DNA of 64,000 nucleotides from Nannocystis sp. (GTDB taxonomy: Bacteria > Myxococcota_A > Polyangia > Nannocystales > Nannocystaceae), in NCBI RefSeq assembly GCF_016714285.1, contig NZ_JADJNN010000009.1, positions 124,001 through 188,000 on the forward strand, in the 5' to 3' direction. A model generated the notes under the pieces. That model was not told where the DNA came from, searched no databases, and saw nothing but the letters and a program-made list of their open reading frames with translations. Both the position numbers and the translations under genes were made by a program. Positions 46,114 to 54,825 of the stretch are shown here, in pieces (the stretch's first letter is position 1; each line of letters starts with the position of its first letter).

Positions 46114-47310
46114 ATGCTCCGCGCAGGCATGTCGTGCTCGCTGTTGGTGGCCCTGGCCTGTCATGCTGGTGACACCGGCGTCGTCGGGGCCGCGTCGACG
46201 AGCGGCGAGACAGGCGGCGAGACAGGCGGCGATACGTCGGGCGCGTCGACCTCGGCGGCGAGCTCGTCGGCTGGCAGCTCGTCCGGCGAGCCGACCTCGG
46301 GCGCCTCGGGCGTGGGCGTCACGACCGACGAATCGGACCCGACGACCGGGGCGGTGATGTCCTGCGGGGTCGTCGATATCGCGGGCAGCTGCGTCGACGT
46401 CGCGGCGTGCGGGCCCGGCTCGACGTCGTTTCAGGCGCTGTGTGACGGACCGCCGGCGCTGCAGTGCTGCGTGCCCGCCGGGCCGCCGTGCAGCGTCGAC
46501 GGGGCCCCGGGGCTGTGCATGAGCGCGGCCGGATGCGCGGCGCCGTTCGTGGCGACGCCGGGCCGCTGCCCCGGGGAGGCCGACATTCAGTGCTGCAGCG
46601 ACCCCGCGACCGCCTGCGATCCCGATGCAGCGCCGCGTCCGAACGAGGGGCTCGCGGAGCTGACGTGGGATCCCTCGTGCCCGCCGGGCATGATCGGCAG
46701 CGACGGTTTTTGCATCGACCGGCACGAGGCCTCGCTGGTCGAGATCGACGCGCGCGGGCAGGTGGTGGCCAGCTGGTCGCCGTATGTCAATCCCGGGAGC
46801 ACGCGGGTGCGCGCGGTGTCGCTGCTCGGGGCGGTCCCCCAGGGATACATCTCGGAGCTGCAGGCGGCCGCCGCGTGCGCGGAGGCGGGCAAGCGCATGT
46901 GCAGCGACCTCGAGTGGCTGCGCGCGTGTCAGGGCGCGAGCGCGGCGATTTATCCGTACGGCGACGCGGTGATGCCGGGCGTGTGCAACGACGCCCGGGC
47001 GGTGCATCCGGCGGTCGAGTATTTCGGGACCGCGGATCCCTGGATCTACGGAGAGCTCGACAATGCGTGCATCTCGCAGATACCCGCGAGCCTGGCGATC
47101 ACGGGGCAGCACCCCGGCTGCGTGTCCCAGGACGGGGCGCTCGACATGATGGGGAACCTGCACGAATGGACCGCCGATCCCGAGGGGAGCTTTCGCGGCG
47201 GATTTTATGTCGATACGGTGCTCAACGGACCCGGGTGTCTATATAAGACCACGGCCCACGACGTGACGTACTGGGACTATTCCACGGGGTTTCGCTGCTG
47301 CGCGGATTAG
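46114..47310 (+). CDS. Formylglycine-generating-enzyme-like (SUMF1) lipoprotein
   Basis: 398 residues from ATG 46114; lipobox LALAC at residue 16, then a Gly/Ser/Thr linker containing the short repeat GETGGETGGDT. Next comes a cysteine-rich region (about 12 Cys) and an FGE-sulfatase fold from about residue 190: MIGSDGFCIDRHEASLVEID, AAAACAEAGKRMCSDLEWLRACQG, IYPYGD, MGNLHEWTADPEGSFRGGFY and TGFRCC. The GNxxEW and GFRC motifs define the family. Most such lipoproteins are not real formylglycine generators, and the copper-site Cys pair cannot be assigned here. Its stop lies 3 nt from the stop of the convergent esterase gene. Confidence 0.8.
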   Translation: MLRAGMSCSLLVALACHAGDTGVVGAASTSGETGGETGGDTSGASTSAASSSAGSSSGEPTSGASGVGVTTDESDPTTGAVMSCGVVDIAGSCVDVAACGPGSTSFQALCDGPPALQCCVPAGPPCSVDGAPGLCMSAAGCAAPFVATPGRCPGEADIQCCSDPATACDPDAAPRPNEGLAELTWDPSCPPGMIGSDGFCIDRHEASLVEIDARGQVVASWSPYVNPGSTRVRAVSLLGAVPQGYISELQAAAACAEAGKRMCSDLEWLRACQGASAAIYPYGDAVMPGVCNDARAVHPAVEYFGTADPWIYGELDNACISQIPASLAITGQHPGCVSQDGALDMMGNLHEWTADPEGSFRGGFYVDTVLNGPGCLYKTTAHDVTYWDYSTGFRCCAD

Positions 47311-47313
47311 TGG

Positions 47314-48327
47314 CTACGGCAGCGCGCAATACGCCGGGAAGCTCTTCGGCAGCCCGTCCTTGTACGGCGACGGCTTTGTGCCGTACGGGTGATCGCGGAA
47401 GAACTGCCACACGCCCGCCTGCGCGGGCCCCTGCGGGATGCTGTGGCCCATCCCGTGATCGCAGATGAACGCGAAGCCGCCGCGGTCCTCGATCACGGCC
47501 TGGTACATCTCGCTGGTCTGCTGGAACATGAGGAGCACCACGTCGCTCGGGCCGCCGTGGAAGATCATCGCGGACAGCGGATTGCTCGGCTCCTGGTCCG
47601 GCGGGGCCGTGATGAGGCCGCCCGAATATGGCGCCGCGCTGGCGATGTAACCCGACCGGCGAATGCTCATCTGCGAGGTCTGCAGCCCGCCCGCGCTCAT
47701 GCCCGCCGTATGAATGTGCGTGACGTCGACGCCGAGCTGTTCGATCGCGCAGGCCAGCACTTCGTCGGCGAGCAGCAGGTCGTCCTCGCGCGACCCGAGC
47801 ACCAGCCACCATGGGAAGTCGCCGGCGGCTGGATCGTGCGCGGGCGCCACGATGATCCCGCCCTGTGCCACAACCTGGGCGACGTAGCTCGCCCCGAGCC
47901 CGTACAGCGCCTCCTCCGGCGAGCTGCCGGTCCCGTGCCAGTAGAACACCAGCGGCCCGTCCATCGTCGCCGCCGCGTCGGACAGCCACAGCCGCACCGC
48001 GCGCGGCTCCATCCCGGCGGGTGCGAACATCACCTCCCCGTCGGCCAGCTTCGGGCAGGTCCCCGTCGGCGTCGGCAACATCGTCGGCATCATCGGCATC
48101 ATCGGCGGGCCCGGCTCGCCGCTCGTCGACGCCTCCGCGCCGGTGTCCTCCGTCCCGGGCCCGGATGTCGTCATCGCCGACGTGACGCCGGTGGTCACGC
48201 CGCTGGAGCCGACGTCCGACGTCGTCCCTTGCCCGCTCGAGCCCTCCTCCCCGTCGGGTGAGCCCGACGCGCCGCAGGCGATCACGAACAGGAGGCCGGG
48301 AGCGGCGAGGCGGAGGCGAGGCAGCAT
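47314..48327 (-). CDS. Alpha/beta-hydrolase lipoprotein (PHB-depolymerase/feruloyl-esterase-like)
   Basis: 337 residues. ATG 48327 has AGGA upstream; a GTG two codons earlier is also in frame. Lipobox IAC (FVIACGAS) and a Ser/Thr/Gly linker are followed by a run of Met-Pro (PPMMPMMPTM). The hydrolase domain shows the oxyanion region VFYWHGTGSS, the nucleophile elbow GMSAGG (Ser), an acid-site DVV stretch after FHGGPSD, and His in CDHGMGHSIP. This is the layout of the LpqC/PHB-depolymerase-like esterases. Substrates may be polyester or aryl esters outside the cell. It is divergent from the cyclase gene (59 nt). Confidence 0.8.
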   Translation of the reverse strand: MLPRLRLAAPGLLFVIACGASGSPDGEEGSSGQGTTSDVGSSGVTTGVTSAMTTSGPGTEDTGAEASTSGEPGPPMMPMMPTMLPTPTGTCPKLADGEVMFAPAGMEPRAVRLWLSDAAATMDGPLVFYWHGTGSSPEEALYGLGASYVAQVVAQGGIIVAPAHDPAAGDFPWWLVLGSREDDLLLADEVLACAIEQLGVDVTHIHTAGMSAGGLQTSQMSIRRSGYIASAAPYSGGLITAPPDQEPSNPLSAMIFHGGPSDVVLLMFQQTSEMYQAVIEDRGGFAFICDHGMGHSIPQGPAQAGVWQFFRDHPYGTKPSPYKDGLPKSFPAYCALP

Positions 48328-48386
48328 GCGCACATCCTACACGCTGCCTGGATCCTTCGCGCCACGACCTGATATAGAGTGACCGC

Positions 48387-49568
48387 ATGACGTCCGTGCC
48401 CGAGTGGACCGCGATCGCAGTGCAGATCACGCGCTGGGCGCTCGAGCCTGCGACGCGCAGCCTCGGGCTGGCCGAGGCCCTCGACGGCCTGGGTGCGCGC
48501 CTCCTCGCGGCGGGCGTCCCGGTCCGGCGCATGCGCACGAGCGTGACGACCAAGCACCCGGAGCTGTTCGTGCGGGCGGTCATGTGGCACGCCGAGCGAG
48601 GCACCAATGTGCGGGACGGGAAGCGCGACCTGCTGGTGACGGCGGTCTATCTCGGGAGCCCAGTGGCGCGGGTGAGGGCCGGTGAGCCGCGGATCCGCTG
48701 TCGCCTGACCGGCCCCGACGCGGATCTCTCGTATGCGATCTGCGAGGAGCTCGCCGCGGAGGGGCTCACCGATTATGTGGTCTATCCATTGATCTTCGGC
48801 ACCGGCGAGCGGACCTACTTCTCGTTCGCCACCGACGCCGCCGACGGCTTCTCCGAGGCCGATCTGTCGCTGTTTGCGGCGCTGCTCCCGGTGCTCAGCG
48901 TGCGCGTGGAGGTGGAGTCCATCAATTATGCCCTGTCGAGCCTGCTCGAGGTCTACCTCGGTCACAACGCGGCGTCGCGCGTCCTCGCGGGGTCCTTCAT
49001 GCGGGGTACGGGTCAGCCGATCCACGCCGCGATCTGGTTCTGCGACATGCGTGGTTTCACCACGATGGCCGATCGGCTCCCGGCGACCGAGGTCGTGAAG
49101 ACCCTCGACCGCTTCTTCGAGAGCGTCGCCGGGCCCATCGGGCCGCATGGGGGCGAGGTCCTGAAGTTCATCGGCGACGCGGTGCTCGCCATCTTCCCCG
49201 TCCTCGCCGATGGCGTCGGTGCCGCCTGCGGCCGTGCGCTGTCGGCGGCGAAGGCCGCGGTCGACGGCATTTCGCTGCTCAACAGCGGTGGGGACATTCC
49301 ACCGATCGATCTCGGCATCGGGCTCCACGTGGGCGAGGTCATGTATGGCAATATCGGCGCGCGCGACCGCCTCGACTTCACGGTCATCGGCGCGGTCGTC
49401 AATGAGGTTTGCCGGGTCGAGTCCCTGTGTCGGGCGCTCGCCAGCCCGATCTTGATGACCGCGGCCTTCGCCGCGGCGTGTGACCGGGACCGGGTGCGGA
49501 GCCGGGGGATCCACGAGCTCAAGGGCGTGGCGGCGCCCCAGGAGATCTACGCGCCGGCCGAGGATTGA
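48387..49568 (+). CDS. Soluble class III adenylate/guanylate cyclase
   Basis: 393 residues without membrane segments. The N-terminal 190 residues look like a GAF-like or otherwise unnamed sensor (PLIFGTGERTYFSFATDAADGFSEADL). The catalytic CHD domain starts at about 205: IWFCDMRGFTTMADRLPA (metal Asp220), VLKFIGDAVLAIFP (Lys260 for adenine-type recognition, second metal Asp264), LHVGEVMYGNIGARDRLDFTVIGAVVNEVCRVE (transition-state Asn and Arg regions). All catalytic residues seem present, so it should make cAMP or cGMP as a homodimer. Confidence 0.9.
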   Translation: MTSVPEWTAIAVQITRWALEPATRSLGLAEALDGLGARLLAAGVPVRRMRTSVTTKHPELFVRAVMWHAERGTNVRDGKRDLLVTAVYLGSPVARVRAGEPRIRCRLTGPDADLSYAICEELAAEGLTDYVVYPLIFGTGERTYFSFATDAADGFSEADLSLFAALLPVLSVRVEVESINYALSSLLEVYLGHNAASRVLAGSFMRGTGQPIHAAIWFCDMRGFTTMADRLPATEVVKTLDRFFESVAGPIGPHGGEVLKFIGDAVLAIFPVLADGVGAACGRALSAAKAAVDGISLLNSGGDIPPIDLGIGLHVGEVMYGNIGARDRLDFTVIGAVVNEVCRVESLCRALASPILMTAAFAAACDRDRVRSRGIHELKGVAAPQEIYAPAED

Positions 49569-49602
49569 ACTGCCGAGGATCAGTGACGTGCTGCGGAGCT
49601 GC

Positions 49603-50406
49603 TCAGCGGTCCGATAGATGCGCCCGCGGCCGGAGCCATTGTTCATCGCCAGCGCCGAGCTGTCCCCGTGGCATGCAAGCGCGGCGCAGGACCGGCAGCA
49701 CCGCGCGCGCATCGACCCCGCACAGACCCGAGGCCCAGGCTGCGTTCGCCTCCACGATCGCCCAGCCGCGCCCGGCGATCTCCCCGACGTCGATCACGAC
49801 GGCCGGCGGCAGCGCGACCTCGCTGCGCAGCAGACGCTCGAGGCAGGCGCGTGCGTCTCGCTCCTCGTCCGGGCCGAGCGGCCACTCGCCGAGCTCGGTC
49901 TGCGCCAGCTGCCCGTCGCGTATGTACGCCGAGAGGCCGACGACCGTCCGCTCGCACACGAAGGCCCGGACCTCGACCCCGAAGCGCACCGGCTCCGCGA
50001 TGAGCACGGGCAGGTCATCGGCCACCAGCGCATCGACCTCGACCGGCGCGTAGACCCGCGCCGGAAAGAACTTGTCGTCGACCGGCTTGACGAAGACCGG
50101 GCCCGTCAGGCGCCGGGCCACGCCGAGGGTGGCGAGCTCGATCTCTCGCAGCCGCAGCGCCGCCGGTAACTCGGGCAACCACGCATATGTCGGCTCGAGC
50201 AACGCGAGGTCCAGCGCGGCGGCGACCGCATCGGCGAGCATCGTCTCGCCGTAGATCAACACCTCGGCCGGATCGACCTCGCCCGCCAGTTCGGCCGAAT
50301 CGCTGATCTGGCGCACGCGCGTGGTGCTCCACCCGGACGCCAGCGCCGCCTGCCACAGGGCGATCGAGTCGGCGGAGTAGCGCGGCGAGAGGATGAGCCT
50401 GGGCAT
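49603..50406 (-). CDS. ATP-grasp domain protein (DUF4343-like)
   Basis: 267 residues from ATG 50406. The sequence MPRLILSPRYSADSIALWQAAL with later GPVFVKPVDDKFFPARVY (ATP-binding Lys), VLIAEPVRFGVEVRAFVCERTVVGLSAYIRDG and AGRGWAIVEANAAWASGLCGV (metal-binding Glu-Asn) matches the ATP-grasp family annotated DUF4343. Members are thought to ligate a carboxylate to an amine, sometimes in peptide tailoring, but no precursor peptide is seen next to it. It is cytoplasmic. It lies 65 nt after the hypothetical gene on the same strand. Confidence 0.75.
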   Translation of the reverse strand: MPRLILSPRYSADSIALWQAALASGWSTTRVRQISDSAELAGEVDPAEVLIYGETMLADAVAAALDLALLEPTYAWLPELPAALRLREIELATLGVARRLTGPVFVKPVDDKFFPARVYAPVEVDALVADDLPVLIAEPVRFGVEVRAFVCERTVVGLSAYIRDGQLAQTELGEWPLGPDEERDARACLERLLRSEVALPPAVVIDVGEIAGRGWAIVEANAAWASGLCGVDARAVLPVLRRACMPRGQLGAGDEQWLRPRAHLSDR

Positions 50407-50471
50407 GCCCGACGATACGCACGGCAGCCGTCGCTGGCCAGCGCCTGCTGGCTCGACTCGCCGATACCCGC

Positions 50472-51482
50472 TCAGGTCACGAGGTTCCAGTCGTAGGTGA
50501 CCTGGTAGTGCGCGTGCGGGTCGCTCCCGCCGTGGATGAACGCGTCGAGGACGCCGGGCGCGGTGGTCCGGCCGCCGTCGTCGGCGACCGCGTCGCGACC
50601 CGCCACGAGCATCGTGACCGTCGCTGGATCGAAGGGGTCGTCCTCGACCCACCCGAGCACCGGCTTGAGGATCGCATCGAGGCCGATCTTGAGGGCGACC
50701 GCCAGCGCCTCCTTCAGGAGCGAGTTGTCGACCTTGTCCTTGAGCTGGTCCTTGAGCTGCTTCTCCGCCCATTCCTTCGCCTTGTGGATCGCGCTGATCA
50801 GCCACTTCTGATCGCTGAAGTCCTTCTCGACCAGGAGCAGCGTCGCCGACATCACCTTCGGGAAGGTGCCGCTGTCGACCGGGAGGCTGGCGAGGACGCG
50901 TCGCTGGAGGTTGATGCTCGCCCCCTTCTTGAACGACCCGACGCGAAATGGCGACACCTCGACCGCATAGACGCTCTTCGCCGCGCCGCCCGCGACGTCC
51001 TCGGTGACCGTGAGGACCCCGCCGAGGTCGATCTCGTCCTTGCCCCACTCGCGTGAGTCCTTGATGCAGCGGACCGAGTGGACGCGGAGCTCGAGGTTTC
51101 GCGCCGGCGCGGCGGGCGGCGCCTCGAGGCCCTGGAATATCGGGATGAACCATTGCCAGTCGAAGAAGGGCAGGCCGATCTGGTCGCCGATCGGGAGGCT
51201 CAGACCGAAGTCGAGCGGAGGGCCGACCAGCGCCAGGCGCTGGTTGGTGGCGGCGCCCGCGAGGCGGGCGCGACGAGCCGGCGGCGCCGTGGCGATGATA
51301 TCGAGGAGCGTGGCCTCCAGGCTCTTGTGCTTGCGATCGATCGGGAACTCGTTGGGGCGCTCCAGGTGCAGGCGGACCTTGTGGACCGCCGCGCGGCTGC
51401 GCTGCTCGAGGGCGTTCAGGAGGGGCTCCGCCTGTTGCTGGGCGTGCTTTGGGATCTTGATGTCACGGATCATTCGGGTCAT
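50472..51482 (-). CDS. Hypothetical protein, cotranscribed with the Vps62-like gene
   Basis: 336 residues, no signal peptide. Family not recognised. The middle has beta strands with alternating charged residues (NLELRVHSVRCIKDSREWGKDEIDLGGVLTV), followed by an amphipathic Lys-rich helix (HKAKEWAEKQLKDQLKDKVD) and a last beta part (YQVTYDWNLVT). It starts 34 nt after the Vps62-like stop, so the two are likely expressed together; the pair may act together, possibly as a membrane-interacting protein and partner (inference only). Confidence 0.65.
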   Translation of the reverse strand: MTRMIRDIKIPKHAQQQAEPLLNALEQRSRAAVHKVRLHLERPNEFPIDRKHKSLEATLLDIIATAPPARRARLAGAATNQRLALVGPPLDFGLSLPIGDQIGLPFFDWQWFIPIFQGLEAPPAAPARNLELRVHSVRCIKDSREWGKDEIDLGGVLTVTEDVAGGAAKSVYAVEVSPFRVGSFKKGASINLQRRVLASLPVDSGTFPKVMSATLLLVEKDFSDQKWLISAIHKAKEWAEKQLKDQLKDKVDNSLLKEALAVALKIGLDAILKPVLGWVEDDPFDPATVTMLVAGRDAVADDGGRTTAPGVLDAFIHGGSDPHAHYQVTYDWNLVT

Positions 51483-51516
51483 GTCACGTCACTCCTTTTG
51501 GTCTCGTCGGCTCCGT

Positions 51517-52389
51517 TCAAACATCGCGGGGGTGGCCGCCGCCGCGCGGGTTTTGCTTATCGTCCGGGTCGTCCTGGCCTGAACCACCGTCCCCCGGGAG
51601 CACGGGCAACCCGAGCTCGCGGTCGCCGAACCATGCCGGCTGGTGCGACGGGCCCCGCGGTCCGGTCGTGTCCTTGAATTCGCCGATCTGCCCCCAATGG
51701 CCGGAGTAGCGCAGCCAGCCGGGAGGTGCCGGATCGACCCACTCGATCCGCTCCCAGGTCCGCCACTCCGGGCCGCCGTCCGCGGTGTGATCGTCGGGGA
51801 GGTTGTTGCGCGGCTGCGTGCCGCCCTTGCGATAGGAGGCGTGGCTGTGCTTCGCCGAGTACACGACCAGGTGGCCGTCGACGAAGCTGCACTCCGCGGC
51901 GGCGAAGGCCCGCCCATCATGGTGCGCCGAGAAGAAGACCCGCTGGACCCGACCATTGGCCACCCGGAGGGTGACATGCTCCCAGTCGCCCTCGTGGGCG
52001 AAGCTCACGGGGCCGGGGGCCATGTCACCGTTGTAAGGGTAGAAGAACCAGTACTGGATATCTTCGTAGTCAGGCCAGGGGAGGACGTGGACGTAGCATA
52101 CCGCCGCGCCGAGATCGCCGCGCCGGATCGTGTCCTCCGCGCCGACGATCTCGAGGAAGAAGTCCGACGGGCGATCGCCGCCGGAGCGCTGCCCCTCGCA
52201 GGCCTGGGCGACGATCGTCGCGTCATTGACCCGACCGGCCTCGAGGATCTGGCGGTCCTTCTTCCAGCTGCGATCGAAGCGCATGCGCACGTGCGGCAGG
52301 AACCAGGGGACGGACGCCGGCTTGTACGGGTCCTGAGGGTGGAGGCGCACGAGCGGCGCCAAGCGCTTGATCAGGGTGAGGTCAGCCAT
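51517..52389 (-). CDS. Vps62-related protein
   Basis: 290 residues. The motif set YWFFYPYNGDMAPGPVSFAHEGDWEHVTLRV, VFFSAHHDGR, and VDGHLVVYSAKHSHASYRKGGTQ is that of the Vps62/DUF946 family (beta-rich domain found in fungi, plants and bacteria, sometimes next to insecticidal-toxin-like folds). The HEGDWEHV core is complete. The function of the family is not established. No signal peptide or TM segment is present. The C-terminal 40 residues are Gly/Asp-rich and disordered. It is first in a three-gene minus-strand run with the hypothetical and ATP-grasp genes. Confidence 0.8.
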   Translation of the reverse strand: MADLTLIKRLAPLVRLHPQDPYKPASVPWFLPHVRMRFDRSWKKDRQILEAGRVNDATIVAQACEGQRSGGDRPSDFFLEIVGAEDTIRRGDLGAAVCYVHVLPWPDYEDIQYWFFYPYNGDMAPGPVSFAHEGDWEHVTLRVANGRVQRVFFSAHHDGRAFAAAECSFVDGHLVVYSAKHSHASYRKGGTQPRNNLPDDHTADGGPEWRTWERIEWVDPAPPGWLRYSGHWGQIGEFKDTTGPRGPSHQPAWFGDRELGLPVLPGDGGSGQDDPDDKQNPRGGGHPRDV

Positions 52390-52599
52390 GGGATGGGCTC
52401 CACTTCGATCGGGCCAAAGAAGCGAGCGCGCCGCTCAGCCCGTAAGCGCAGGCGCGTCCGGTCGACTATCGTGGTCGACCTCTCCCGAGAGGACGAGGGC
52501 CAGATCCAGGTGGCGCACAACATTCGCGGCCCGCGGTGGCTCGCCCTTCGCCCAGTCGTGCGGCCATCGGCTCGCGCGTCCGCGCGCACGGCCTCTTCT

Positions 52600-54408
52600 T
52601 CACAGCGACTCGACAGCCAGCAGGTCCGCGAGGGCGGCGGCCTGGCGCACGATGTCGGGCACCGCCGTCGTCTCCCACAGGTGAGCGCGTCGCAGCGCTC
52701 CGAGCGTGAACAACCACGGCGATGATATCCCGTGCTCGTCGATCGCCCGACCGCACGCGTCGGTCATGACCCCGAGTCCGAGCGGATCTGGCTGCAGCAC
52801 CCCCTCCGCGAGCAAGTGCCGAAACAGCGCCCCGGGCCAGGCGCGCACGTCCGTCTGCGGCCCCGTGCACAAGATCAGGCGGTCGCAGCGGAGGCGCCGG
52901 ATCGTGGTTTCTCCGCGTGGCATGAGTTCGACGACGAGGCCGGATTCCTCGCGGATCGCCGCGATCCGCCCGGGCACGAGCAAGACCTGCCGATCCGCGC
53001 GCAACGCCTCGATCACCGCCAGCGAGTCCGCCGCGGCCCGGTGGCGCAGCACCTCCCAGAACGGCCGGACCTTGGCCATGAATGCGTGCTTCTCCGCGAG
53101 CGGCAGGCTGCGCCACACCGCCGTCGTGTGCGGGCGCAAGGCGTCGATGACACGCTGCCATGGGATGCCCGCCAGCTCGGCGCGCTGCACCTCGGCGCGG
53201 AGGTGGCGGCACAGGCCGAGCACGCTGCGCGGCAGCTTCTGGGGGTCGAGCTCCACGGATGCATGGCCGTGCGCCCCGGGTTCGAGGTGCGGCCGCGGCA
53301 GCAGTCCGTGCCGCGAAGTGACGAAGATGCGTCCGCGGTGGCCCTGGTTGCGCAGCGCGAGCAGCACGTCGACCGCGGTCAACCCGGAGCCGACCAGCAG
53401 CAGCTCCTCGTCCGCCGCGATGCGGGCCAGCGAACCATCGCTCCACGGATCGTCGATGACCCATGGCGAACGCAGCAGCTCTGACGATAGCGCCGCGGGA
53501 GCCGCGGGCAGCTGATTACCGGTCGCCAGCACCACGGCGTCCGCTCGCAGGAAGGTGCCGTCCGCCAGCGTCACCCCGTCGGCCGCGGCCGCGACAGCCT
53601 CGCTGCGATGGAACCACAGCTTGCCGCGGCCGTCGGCGATGGCGTCAGCGAGCCGCGCCTCGACGTAGGAGCCGAACAGATGCCGCGGGAGCAGGGCCCC
53701 GGCGCCCACGGTGGTCCCGCCGTCGCGCGCCCACTCGACGAAATCGTTCGGGCGCTCGGGGAGCACGCTCATGCGCTCGGCCGGAACATTGAGGCGAAGC
53801 GCCGGATCGCTGGTCCCGTAGGCTGGGCCGCGCCCCAGGCTCGGGCGGCGCTCGACGATCGACACCCGCATCGTGCCGCTCGCGGGTCGCAGCAGGTGGA
53901 TCGCCAGCGCGACGCCCGAGACGCCGCCGCCGACAATAACGACGTGACGCCCCTCGTAGGTCGACGGCGGCTGGTCGATCGGCAGCGCCGGCGCGTAAGC
54001 GTGCAGCGAGACCAGCGGCTCGCGGCCCAGGTTCGTGATCTGATGGACCAGTCCGGGGCTGCCCTCGGCGATCACGGCCCCCGGCTCCCAGCACGCGTCG
54101 GGCTGACCGAGGCGGATCTCCGTCGACGTGCCAGCGACCACCCGAAAGGCGCAGGCCGAGTGGCCGTGAGCGTGCAGCGAGGTCCGTTGGCCCGGCAGCC
54201 AACACAGCACCCGGAGCTCGAAGCGGGGCCGCTTCAGCATGCTGTTGCGACGGTAATTCCTGGCGCCGAAGCTGACCCATGGATCGAGGTCACCCAGCTC
54301 CAACGGCACCGCCGCGAGCGCGCGCGCCAGCGTCTCGCTCGTGATGGCGGTCGACGCCTCAATGGTCGCGACCAGCCGCTCGACTCGGGGGGACAAAGGA
54401 CTGTGCAT
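52600..54408 (-). CDS. Cysteine-dioxygenase-type cupin fused to FAD/NAD(P)-binding oxidoreductase
   Basis: 602 residues from ATG 54408 (the frame is open to 54465). Residues 20-135 form a CDO-I cupin: RPRFELRVLCWLPGQRTSLHAHGHSACAFRVVAGTSTE, with iron ligands His79 or His81 and His83, and a third His122 in GLVHQITN. From 154 the protein is a YdhS/COG4529-like flavoprotein: VVIVGGGVSGVALAIHLL, GRGPAYGTSDPALRLNVPAERMSVLPERPNDFVEWAR, VLATGNQLPA, LLLVGSGLTAVDVLLAL and ILCTGPQTDVR. One polypeptide could couple thiol oxidation with a flavin reaction. No frame break is seen at the junction. It is divergent from the 54826 lipoprotein gene. Confidence 0.85.
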   Translation of the reverse strand: MHSPLSPRVERLVATIEASTAITSETLARALAAVPLELGDLDPWVSFGARNYRRNSMLKRPRFELRVLCWLPGQRTSLHAHGHSACAFRVVAGTSTEIRLGQPDACWEPGAVIAEGSPGLVHQITNLGREPLVSLHAYAPALPIDQPPSTYEGRHVVIVGGGVSGVALAIHLLRPASGTMRVSIVERRPSLGRGPAYGTSDPALRLNVPAERMSVLPERPNDFVEWARDGGTTVGAGALLPRHLFGSYVEARLADAIADGRGKLWFHRSEAVAAAADGVTLADGTFLRADAVVLATGNQLPAAPAALSSELLRSPWVIDDPWSDGSLARIAADEELLLVGSGLTAVDVLLALRNQGHRGRIFVTSRHGLLPRPHLEPGAHGHASVELDPQKLPRSVLGLCRHLRAEVQRAELAGIPWQRVIDALRPHTTAVWRSLPLAEKHAFMAKVRPFWEVLRHRAAADSLAVIEALRADRQVLLVPGRIAAIREESGLVVELMPRGETTIRRLRCDRLILCTGPQTDVRAWPGALFRHLLAEGVLQPDPLGLGVMTDACGRAIDEHGISSPWLFTLGALRRAHLWETTAVPDIVRQAAALADLLAVESL

Positions 54409-54784
54409 CGGGACGGCCGTGCCGCGTGCGGAGCATATCCGCCGCCGTCCCGGCGAGCAATCCACCGTTCGCTCGCCGCTGGATAGTCATGATCGACGTA
54501 GGCGAATGACAGGAGCGCGATGATGTGGTGGGCTTGCCTGGTTCGTGCCGTGGTGCATGACGCCTGATCGACAGGCCGCGGCATGCGGATCCGCCGTATG
54601 GGCTTTCTCGGTGGCGCGGGTAGGCGCCCTGGGCGTTGGACCGGCGGCCGGGCCGCCCCGCGACGCTGGCGGACTCGCGCAGGACGGGGAATGATGGTAG
54701 GGGACCACAGCGAGGGCGCGATCGCTGCTGCGCGGGTGAGGGTCGTTGACTGCGGACCTCGGATCGACGCATACAGGAGCGGTG
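54409..54784. other. Divergent intergenic region
   Basis: About 375 nt between the CDO/FAD gene start and the hairpin before the next lipoprotein. No gene is seen. Promoters for both genes should lie here, but no clear -10/-35 boxes can be named in this GC-rich sequence. Confidence 0.4.
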
Positions 54785-54804
54785 GACCGGGCGAGCGCCC
54801 GGTC
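54785..54804 (+). promoter_or_regulatory. Hairpin just upstream of lipoprotein start
   Basis: GACCGGGC, loop GAGC, GCCCGGTC: a perfect 8-bp stem 21 nt before ATG 54826, followed by the strong ribosome binding site GGGGAGGGTAGG. It could be an operator or an mRNA stem that controls translation. No function is shown. Confidence 0.5.
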
Positions 54805-54825
54805 GATCGGGATGGGGAGGGTAGG

